From Rhodococcus pseudokoreensis (GTDB lineage Bacteria > Actinomycetota > Actinomycetes > Mycobacteriales > Mycobacteriaceae): 64,000 bases of DNA. Positions 57,806-64,000 of the stretch are shown here, in pieces. The DNA is taken from assembly GCF_017068395.1 (NCBI RefSeq), contig NZ_CP070617.1, forward strand, positions 1 to 64,000, written 5' to 3'. The notes under the pieces are model-generated. The model ran no database searches and was not told where the DNA came from. It saw only the letters and a program-made list of their open reading frames with translations. Numbering within the stretch: the first letter of the stretch is position 1; every line of letters begins with the position of its first letter. Made by a program: the position numbers and the translations under genes.

Positions 57806-58798
57806 TCAGTCGAACTCGACACCCAACTTTTGTGCACTCTCGATCCCGGCGGCGGTGAGTCCGGCGATCGTGTCCGGGTGCATTGCGCGGTGCCATGCAA
57901 TGTCGAGCAGATCGAGCAACCGGGTCTCCGCCTCGTGTGCATCCTCGGCGCTGGCTCGGGCGGCGTCGATTGCAATGCCTGCATCCGGGCCGGTTCCGGC
58001 GATGTAGGCGAAGTAGGCGGTGATGGTGAGGGTTTGCACGCGGGCGTGGCCGCGTACCTGGGTGGCGACCAGGATCATTGCCGCGTGTGCCTCGGCCGCG
58101 CCGTAGTGGGCGAGTCCGAGAAACGCGTCGCGCTGCGTCGGTCCGCTCGCGGCGACCAGTCCGACGCGGGCGGCGAGATCGGCGCTGGGGATTTCACCGT
58201 TACGGATGACGACGGCGAATTCGGTGATGGTTGCGCGCGCGAAGTCGTCACCCTGCTCGGCAGCGACCCGGGCCGCGATGCGGGGATCCGCCTCGGCGGC
58301 AAGACCATAGCGGGCGGCGACCGCAGCGCGTGAGGTGGCCACGTTGCGACCGTCGAACACTGCGGCCGCGTGGACGGCGGAGGTGGTCGGGTCCGGGACT
58401 GCGCCGCGCTCAAGCGTGTCGAGGTTGACCCACATTGCGCCCTCGGTGAGTTCCGCGGTGTACAACGACAGCATCGGAGCGACGCCCTCGGCCTCGAGGC
58501 GGTCGCGCAGCGATGTCATGTTGTCGAGGGCGGTGGCCGCACCGGTTCCGCCCGCGACCACGGTGAGGATCACGCCGGTGGCGTTCTCGCGGGCGGCGAT
58601 GCCGCACAACCGTTCGGCCGGAATCTCGGCGTCCTGGTCGGCATCGTACCGGGACACGAGCACGAGGCGGGCTCCGGTCATTCCGTCGACCTCGGACTCC
58701 CCCCCGAGCAGAATCGTCACGATTGACTGCACCGGAGTGAATCCCAGCAACGCGGGGATCGCGGTGAGAACATCGGTGGCGGTGGTAAGACGGATCAT
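57806..58798 (-). CDS. DUF4192 family protein
   Basis: The 330-residue protein shows the DUF4192 start (DVLTAIPALLGFTPVQSIVT), DADQDAEIPAERLCGIAARE, LYTAELTEGAMWVNLDTLE, and the C-terminal ILVATQVRGHARVQTLTITA ... ASAEDAHEAETRLLDLLDIA. Members are actinobacterial and of unknown biochemistry. AAGGAG stands seven bases before the ATG at 58798. The transcript would begin in or beyond the structured repeat at 58828-59084. Confidence 0.88.
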   Translation of the reverse strand: MIRLTTATDVLTAIPALLGFTPVQSIVTILLGGESEVDGMTGARLVLVSRYDADQDAEIPAERLCGIAARENATGVILTVVAGGTGAATALDNMTSLRDRLEAEGVAPMLSLYTAELTEGAMWVNLDTLERGAVPDPTTSAVHAAAVFDGRNVATSRAAVAARYGLAAEADPRIAARVAAEQGDDFARATITEFAVVIRNGEIPSADLAARVGLVAASGPTQRDAFLGLAHYGAAEAHAAMILVATQVRGHARVQTLTITAYFAYIAGTGPDAGIAIDAARASAEDAHEAETRLLDLLDIAWHRAMHPDTIAGLTAAGIESAQKLGVEFD

Positions 58799-58827
58799 CA
58801 AAACGCTCCTTGGAAGTGTCGGCGGAC

Positions 58828-59084
58828 CAGGCACCTGCGGCCCCTGATCGTTCTTTTTGCGCCTGCTGGCAAGGGAGAGTCGGATCGGCGGTATCAGGAC
58901 GGGGTGCAACCCCTGGGCCGAAGAAGTTTTCGCGGGGAGCCTGCGAGTCGCGAAAACTTGTTCGGAGCCGAAGGCCGGCGCAGCCGCCAGGGGTTGCACC
59001 CCGGCCGACGTCGATCAGAATCGGAAGGCCAGCAGGACAAAAGAACGATGTTCTTTCTCCAGGGCGGAGCGCAGCGCAGCTCCT
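58828..59084. repeat. 257-bp structured repeat, copy B
   Basis: Second copy of the element at 8037. Here the middle stem is perfect over 16 bp (GGGGTGCAACCCCTGG at 58901-58916 with 58987-59002), and the inner stem AAGTTTTCGCG / CGCGAAAACTT (58924-58934, 58949-58959) is perfect too. It is in front of the minus-strand DUF4192 gene and ends right where the candidate transposon end begins. Confidence 0.78.
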
Positions 59085-59256
59085 GTAGGGTCTCGAGAAC
59101 CGTGGCGGAATCTCACGGTGAGTGGCGGGCAGATGGCGGATCCGCCATTGTCGTGAGACACGCCCACGCCGAATCCCGGGTCAACGGATTACCAGGGTTG
59201 ATGATCGATGGTGAAGGGCTGCGGTGGTGCGGCCCGCTTCGGTATCGAGGTACCTG
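59085..59256. promoter_or_regulatory. Candidate transposon left end and tnsA promoter region
   Basis: Besides the TGGCGG repeats it contains CTCACGG and GTGAGAC in inverted pairs (59112-59120, 59153-59160). No gene was seen here. The outer boundary is not proven because no target duplication can be checked. Confidence 0.4.
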
Positions 59257-59997
59257 ATGGCCGATGATCTTGATGCGCATCCGACCTCTGTTGTGGCGCG
59301 CGTCCGCCGTAAGGCGGATGGTGTTGAATCAGAAGTTGATTGGGGCGATGTCTCGCCGGAGGCGCTGGTCGACGCCGCCACACCGTGGCGAACGTTCCGC
59401 TGGTACCACGGTCAGAAGCACTATTCCGGCGCCTACTGGTCCAGTACGGAGCGGGCGCTGGTGATCTACGAGTCGCGGCTGGAGTTGGCTCGCCTGCTGC
59501 TGGCAGATTTCGATCGCTCGGTGCGGCGCATCCTCGCTCAGCCGTTCCTGCTCGAAGCCGACGTGGCGGGCGCGCGACGACGGCACGTGCCGGACTATCT
59601 GCTGTTGAGCGATGACGGTCCGGTTGTCGTTGATGTGAAACCCGCTCGGCGACTGGCGAAGCAGGATGTTGCGCTGACCTTTGCGTGGACGCGGCTGGTG
59701 GTGGAGTCGCGTGGCTGGAGCTACCAGATTGCCAGCGAACCGGCGGAGCCGGAGTTGAGCAATGTCCGATTCTTGGCCGGCTATCGTCGTGATTGGCTGT
59801 TCGACGACGACTTGCTGGCGGGCCTGCGATCAGTCGACCTGCACGGCGTCACGCTGGGTGAGGCCGTCCGGTACCTGCCCGAGCAGCCGGAACCTCTCGT
59901 GCGATCGGCTGTCCTGCATTTGTTGTGGCGACACCATTTCACGATCGATTTGAGCAAGACCCTGAGTTCGTGCAGCGTGCTGGGAGTGCGTTCGTGA
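59257..59997 (+). CDS. tnsA: TnsA-like transposon endonuclease
   Basis: The 246-residue protein has the TnsA catalytic pattern: YESRLELARLLLADFD (Glu), HVPDYLLLSDDG (Asp) and VVVDVKPARR (Lys), a restriction-enzyme-like fold that cuts the 5' ends of the element. A preceding FRWYHGQKHYSGAYW segment is typical of actinobacterial TnsA. A C-terminal DNA-binding part follows. GAGG is before the ATG at 59257. Presence of TnsA predicts cut-and-paste rather than cointegrate transposition. Confidence 0.88.
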   Translation: MADDLDAHPTSVVARVRRKADGVESEVDWGDVSPEALVDAATPWRTFRWYHGQKHYSGAYWSSTERALVIYESRLELARLLLADFDRSVRRILAQPFLLEADVAGARRRHVPDYLLLSDDGPVVVDVKPARRLAKQDVALTFAWTRLVVESRGWSYQIASEPAEPELSNVRFLAGYRRDWLFDDDLLAGLRSVDLHGVTLGEAVRYLPEQPEPLVRSAVLHLLWRHHFTIDLSKTLSSCSVLGVRS

Positions 59998-62132
59998 CTG
60001 GCGCGGGTGTGCGGGTCGGTGTCGGGACACGGTTCCTCTACGACGGCGAGACCGTCGAGGTGGTGGAGATGGTGTCGACCGCGGCGGGGAACGAGGTCGT
60101 CGTCAAGGACGCATCCGGCCGGCAGTATCGACGCGTCGCGTTGAAGGAGCTCCTGGGGTGCGGGCGTGCCCGGGTGATCCCGGACGGCTCCGGCCCATCG
60201 AGCGATGACGATCAGGAAGTCGCCGCCGTGGTGCTGGCCCAGTTGACCACGGCCGAGCAGGAGCAACTCACTGTGCGAGCAGCCCATGTGCGCGAGGTGC
60301 TTACCGGATATCGGTCCGGAAACCCGCTGATCGCCGGCCCGAGCGAGCCGCGCCCCCAGTTCGGCGAGGATGTCGCGTTGTCGGACCGATATGCCGCCAA
60401 AGCGGCCGAGTTGGGGATCGGTGTTCGCACAATCGAGCGCTGGGTCGGCAAGTTCCAGAAGTTCGGCGAGGCCGGGTTGGCGGTGCGGCGCGATTCTGGC
60501 ACGAGTTCATCGAAAAAGGATGACCGGTGGGTGGAGACTGCCCTGGAGGTGATGGTCGAGCACACCGATCAGTCGCGGCCGTCACGGACGATGGTGATCG
60601 AGCGGACAAACGCCCGGGTCGTGGCCCGGTTCGGTGCGGGCGTGGTGAAGCTGCCGTCGCGGGCCACCGCGTTTCGCATACTCGAGGATCTGGAGCGGGG
60701 GCATCCGACGTTCCGGTTGAGCACCAAACGGAATCGGGATATCGCTTCCCGCCCGGAGGGGCCGTACGGGAAGCTGCGCCCGACCCGGCCAGGTGAGTAC
60801 CTGCTGATGGACACCACCCGGCTGGACGTGTTTGCCCTGGACCCGGTGACGTTGCGGTGGGTGCAGGCGGAATTAACGGTCGGGATGGATTGGTACACAC
60901 GCTGTGTCGTCGGTATCCGGCTCACGCCGGTGTCGACGAAGGCGGTCGATGCCGCGGCCACGCTGTATCAGGCGTTCCGGCCTCGACCGGCAGGCAAGGA
61001 TTGGCCTGCGCACGCGGTATGGCCCGAGCACGGAATTCCCCGGTCCCTACTGATCGACACCGCGGCGATCGACGGGCCGATCGCCGGAGCAGCGAGTCCG
61101 GCGCTGGCACCGGAGACCATCGTGATCGACCACGGCAAGATCTACGTCTCCGAGCATCTAACCAGTGTGTGTCAGCGGATGGGGATCTCGATCCAGCCGG
61201 CCCGGTTGCGGACCGGTCGCGACAAGGGGCCGGCGGAGCGGTTCTTCCGCACTATCCGGGAGGACCTGTTGCAGGCACTGCCCGGATACAAGGGCCCAGA
61301 TGTGCATTCGCGTGGGGTGGCGCCGGAGTCGGAGGCGTTCTTCTACCTCGACGAACTGGAAGCGATCATCCGGGAATGGGTGGCGGTGGTGTATCACCAC
61401 CGGCCGCACGAGAGCCTGCTCGATCCGCATCTGCCGGCCGTGAAGATGTCGCCCGCGGTGATGTTCGAGCACGGCATCGCCCGCGCCGGCTACATCGAGG
61501 TCCCCCGCGACCCGGACCTGGGGTACGAGTTCCTCAAGGTGGAGTGGCGCACCCTCCAGCACTACGGGTTCGAGGTGCACGGCCGCCGCTACCACGGCGA
61601 CCTGCCGCCCGGGTGCCGCGACGGTGCCAGCCCGTACCCGGACCGGGGCAAGGGCAAGGGCCGGTGGTGGCCACTGCACGTCGACCCGGACGACATCACC
61701 CGAATCTACCTGCGGGACCCCACCTCCCGGCGGTGGTACCCGCTCGAGTGGGAGCACGCCCGGTCGATGCAGATGCCGCTCAGCGAGGACGCGTTGGCGT
61801 TCGCCCGCAGGTTGGCGAAGGCGAAGTACACCTACCCCGACGACAGGATCGCGGTCGCCGACCTGCTCGAGCGGTGGAACCTCGGCCTGGGGTCGAGCAT
61901 GACCGAGCGGCGCATGGCGTTGCGTATGGCACGCGAGGACGCGGCGCTCGACCTCGAGCCACCACCCGGGCCGCACGAGGTGACCGGGCCCGTGTCGGGA
62001 TCGCGTGACGGCGCGACAGCGGTCAACACCGCGCGGAGCGGCATCGACATCGGTGATGACGACGCCGAGGACGAGCCGGACCGGCCCGACGACGGCGACG
62101 ATTTCTACGCCGATGCGCTGGAGTATCTGTGA
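59994..62132 (+). CDS. tnsB: TnsB-like DDE transposase
   Basis: The 712-residue protein has HTH regions (AELGIGVRTIERWVGKFQKF), then the RNase H-like DDE core: LLMDTTRLDVF (first D), IVIDHGKIYVSEH (second D) and KGPAERFFRTIRE (E), and a Mu-type C-terminal beta-barrel (HGRRYHGDLPPG). It cuts 3' ends and joins them to target DNA. GTG at 59994 overlaps the tnsA stop (GTGA). Its stop overlaps the tnsC start (GTGA). Length fits TnsB/TniA proteins. Confidence 0.94.
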   Translation: MTGAGVRVGVGTRFLYDGETVEVVEMVSTAAGNEVVVKDASGRQYRRVALKELLGCGRARVIPDGSGPSSDDDQEVAAVVLAQLTTAEQEQLTVRAAHVREVLTGYRSGNPLIAGPSEPRPQFGEDVALSDRYAAKAAELGIGVRTIERWVGKFQKFGEAGLAVRRDSGTSSSKKDDRWVETALEVMVEHTDQSRPSRTMVIERTNARVVARFGAGVVKLPSRATAFRILEDLERGHPTFRLSTKRNRDIASRPEGPYGKLRPTRPGEYLLMDTTRLDVFALDPVTLRWVQAELTVGMDWYTRCVVGIRLTPVSTKAVDAAATLYQAFRPRPAGKDWPAHAVWPEHGIPRSLLIDTAAIDGPIAGAASPALAPETIVIDHGKIYVSEHLTSVCQRMGISIQPARLRTGRDKGPAERFFRTIREDLLQALPGYKGPDVHSRGVAPESEAFFYLDELEAIIREWVAVVYHHRPHESLLDPHLPAVKMSPAVMFEHGIARAGYIEVPRDPDLGYEFLKVEWRTLQHYGFEVHGRRYHGDLPPGCRDGASPYPDRGKGKGRWWPLHVDPDDITRIYLRDPTSRRWYPLEWEHARSMQMPLSEDALAFARRLAKAKYTYPDDRIAVADLLERWNLGLGSSMTERRMALRMAREDAALDLEPPPGPHEVTGPVSGSRDGATAVNTARSGIDIGDDDAEDEPDRPDDGDDFYADALEYL

Positions 62133-63232
62133 CGATCGCACTGATCCGGCAGCACTTGCAGGACTACGCGCCGCTGGGCAATGTGGCGCTCTCCCGCAAG
62201 GAGGGGTGGCGCGATTTCGCCGACGCCCCTTCCCTGGTCGCGCCACAGGTGCTGACCCACCGGCAACTGCGGGCGCTCAGCGCGGATGACGCCGAGGTCT
62301 ACAACCATTTCCGGCAGCTGTGGCACGCGAACCTGGGTCCGATCCGGACCCCGCAACTGACCGCGCTGCACGAGCAGCTCTCGACCGTGGTCGACAGCAA
62401 CCTCCAGTTCGGCGACAAGGCCAAGGGTGCGGTCGCGATCGACGCCTACCCTGGCCTGGGCAAGACGACATCGGTGCTGGCGTTCGCCAAGGCGTTCCAC
62501 CGCCGCGAGATCCGGATCAAGGGCACCCGCACCCGCGACGGGCACCAGCGGTGGCCGGTGTGCCGGGTTGGGTTGACCGGCAACACCGGCCTCAAGGAGT
62601 TCAACCGGGCGATGCTCGAGTTCTACGCCCACCCCGGGAGCACCCGCGGCACCAGTGCCGACCTGTCCCGTCGCGCCCTGGACTGCGTGACATCCTGTGA
62701 GACACGACTTCTGGTGGTCGATGATCTGCATTTCCTGCGGATGCACGCCACCAGCGGCGTGGAGATCAGCAACCACTTCAAGTACATCGCCAACGAGTTC
62801 CCGGTCACCGTGGTGTTCGTCGGGGTGAAGCTGGCCGAACGCGGCCTGTTCGCCGAGGCGCAGACCGCGCGGCGCACCACGCTGGTGGGGATGCGGCCGT
62901 TCGTTATCGACACCGACACCGGCCGCCGCGAATGGCGGACCATGCTGTTGGCGATCGAACAGGGCCTGGTGCTGGCCGACAAGTACCCCGGCATGCTCGC
63001 CGACGACCTGTCGGACTACCTGTTCACCCGCAGCACCGGCCACATCGGGTCGCTGATGGTGCTGATCAACCGCGGCTGCCACCGCGCGATCGCCACCGGC
63101 CGCGAGCGCCTCGATGCCGACGTACTCGACACCGTCAGCAACGACGAGGACGCCGAGACCGCGCGGCGAGAACTGCAGGCCGCCCTCGACGCGCGCCGCA
63201 TCACCACCCGGCCGACACGACGCCGCCGATGA
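62129..63232 (+). CDS. tnsC: TnsC/TniB-like AAA+ ATPase
   Basis: The 367-residue AAA+ protein has AIDAYPGLGKTTSVL (Walker A) and RLLVVDDLHFLRMH (Walker B), plus sensor region VTVVFVGVKLAERG. TnsC-type ATPases polymerise on target DNA and pass the target to TnsB after recruitment by TniQ. GTG at 62129 overlaps the tnsB stop and the tniQ ATG overlaps its stop (ATGA). The size is nearer to TniB than to the larger TnsC of Tn7. Confidence 0.9.
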   Translation: MTIALIRQHLQDYAPLGNVALSRKEGWRDFADAPSLVAPQVLTHRQLRALSADDAEVYNHFRQLWHANLGPIRTPQLTALHEQLSTVVDSNLQFGDKAKGAVAIDAYPGLGKTTSVLAFAKAFHRREIRIKGTRTRDGHQRWPVCRVGLTGNTGLKEFNRAMLEFYAHPGSTRGTSADLSRRALDCVTSCETRLLVVDDLHFLRMHATSGVEISNHFKYIANEFPVTVVFVGVKLAERGLFAEAQTARRTTLVGMRPFVIDTDTGRREWRTMLLAIEQGLVLADKYPGMLADDLSDYLFTRSTGHIGSLMVLINRGCHRAIATGRERLDADVLDTVSNDEDAETARRELQAALDARRITTRPTRRRR

Positions 63233-64000
63233 CCGAGGTGCGGTCCCTGCCGATCCGGGTCGCCCCGCTGCCCGGCGAGGCGATCGATTCCTGGCTCGAG
63301 GCCATCGCGCACCGCACCGGCACGGCGTTCGTCGACCTGGACACGGCCCTACGCCCCGATGACAGCACTGCCGCCGACAGGGTTCGGCGCCCGAACCTGT
63401 GGCCGATGCACCTGCGCCCGAACGACGTGGACACCATCGCAGCGGCGGCGGACCTGCCGGTGGCCGTTGTCGAGGCGATGACATTGGCCCGCTACGACGG
63501 GGTCGCCCTGTCGCTGAACGGCCGGAAGGGACGAGCGGCCGCGGGCCTGCCCTGGGGTCGCGGACGCCGATCCCGGTACTGCCCGGACTGCCTCGCCGAG
63601 TCCGGCGGTCGGTGGCAACTGCACTGGCGGCTGGGCTGTGTCTTCGCCTGCACCGAACACCACTGCCTTCTGGCCGACACCTGCCCGCGCTGCGAAAGCT
63701 TCCAACGGTGCAGACGACCCCTCCGCGAGGTCGTGCCGAGCCCGGACCGCTGCGCCCACCGGAGTGCGGACACCGCCCGCCCACGTGGCCTCACCCGGTG
63801 CGGCGGCGACCTGACCTCGGCACCGGTGATGCGGTTGCGCCCGGATCACCCGGCGATCCGGGCCCAGCAACGCGTGCTCGATGTCCTCACCGCCGGCCGG
63901 GGCGCCTTCGGTGTGTACGCCGACCGCCCCTCCGGGGCCCGCGTGGTGCTGGCCGATCTGCACGCCATCGCCTCCCGCGTCCTCGTCTACGGCAGCATCG
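63229..64000 (+). CDS. tniQ: TniQ/TnsD-like target-selection protein, cut at right edge
   Basis: The first 257 residues are present. They show the TniQ start (RSLPIRVAPLPGEAIDSWLEAI) and zinc-binding pairs YCPDCLAES and CFAC...TEHHCLLADTCPRC, with the WQLHWRLG motif between them. TniQ proteins carry target choice, either by binding an attachment site or through a CRISPR effector; no CRISPR gene is in the window. Length beyond the edge is unknown, so TnsD-like or short TniQ cannot be distinguished. Confidence 0.88.
   Translation, partial: MTEVRSLPIRVAPLPGEAIDSWLEAIAHRTGTAFVDLDTALRPDDSTAADRVRRPNLWPMHLRPNDVDTIAAAADLPVAVVEAMTLARYDGVALSLNGRKGRAAAGLPWGRGRRSRYCPDCLAESGGRWQLHWRLGCVFACTEHHCLLADTCPRCESFQRCRRPLREVVPSPDRCAHRSADTARPRGLTRCGGDLTSAPVMRLRPDHPAIRAQQRVLDVLTAGRGAFGVYADRPSGARVVLADLHAIASRVLVYGSI

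Larger units (their letters stand above)
59085..64000 (+). mobile_element. Tn7-like transposon, left part (tnsABC-tniQ)
   Basis: Four overlapping plus-strand genes encode TnsA-, TnsB-, TnsC- and TniQ-like proteins, the Tn7 core set. A possible left end is TGTAGG at 59085, followed by TGGCGG at 59104, 59124 and 59135 and inverted CCGCCA at 59143, which may be TnsB-binding repeats; ATGGCGGATCCGCCAT at about 59133-59148 is a perfect palindrome. The right end and target duplication lie outside the window. Confidence 0.75.

Noticed and set aside
1..64000. CRISPR array, tRNA or rRNA genes
   Set aside because: No regularly spaced repeat array and no tRNA or rRNA-like sequence was recognised on reading; the phased repeats at 50860 are too short and close to be CRISPR.

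Overview
The window looks like part of a large, high-GC, self-transmissible plasmid of a mycolic-acid actinobacterium (Rhodococcus, Gordonia or Nocardia type). This rests on the high GC, the plasmid partition and replication genes, an actinobacterial type IV secretion locus (SCO6880-like protein, VirB4-like ATPase, TraG/VirD4 coupling protein), a MobF relaxase-helicase, DUF2637, DUF3560, DUF4192, DUF4913 and DUF1173 proteins, a MAB_1171c-like membrane protein and a cutinase inside the transfer region. No rRNA, tRNA or core chromosomal operon was seen. The genus cannot be fixed from sequence reading alone.

Layout. 1-5.1 kb: an edge-truncated PLD/SNF2 helicase, a lone enoyl-CoA hydratase-like gene, and a small minus-strand group with an orphan DnaB N-terminal domain, tiny helix-turn-helix proteins and NrdH. 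5.6-9.3 kb: a minus-strand group with a ParB-like protein, two unknown proteins, a strongly structured 257-bp repeat and a protein made of four ribbon-helix-helix-like units. 9.4-14.4 kb: small proteins, a run of tiny tryptophan-rich ORFs, an ATP-dependent DNA ligase and a coiled-coil KfrA-like protein with its operator. 14.4-24.9 kb: the maintenance region on the minus strand: DUF2637 protein, several small regulated genes, parAB with a candidate centromere, DUF3560, an octapeptide-repeat protein and a primase-type replication initiator with a possible antisense RNA over its start. A 479-bp direct repeat brackets part of it.

25-29 kb: an XRE regulator / ImmA-IrrE / membrane protein module, an acyl-CoA synthetase and a double XRE regulator. 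29.7-49.1 kb: the plus-strand transfer locus with envelope proteins, a cutinase, a three-domain peptidoglycan hydrolase, NTF2-like membrane proteins, a ParA-like ATPase, two small pilin-like proteins, VirB6-like, split VirB4-like, coupling protein and accessory proteins. 49.4-51 kb: a DUF3800-like gene and a winged-helix protein with phased repeats upstream. 51.2-57.7 kb: relaxase-helicase, a frameshifted DUF5710/HNH gene and small accessory genes. 57.8-59.1 kb: a DUF4192 gene preceded by the second copy of the structured repeat. 59.1 kb to the right edge: a Tn7-like transposition operon tnsA-tnsB-tnsC-tniQ, with tniQ cut by the window edge.

How it fits together: ParA/ParB and the replication initiator keep the plasmid; the relaxase, coupling protein and type IV channel move it, with the hydrolase and cutinase-like protein plausibly opening the mycolate cell envelope. 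Many plasmid genes start at the very 5' end of their transcripts (a -10 hexamer exactly six bases before ATG/GTG), sometimes overlapped by perfect palindromes, which suggests shared transcriptional repression of leaderless genes.
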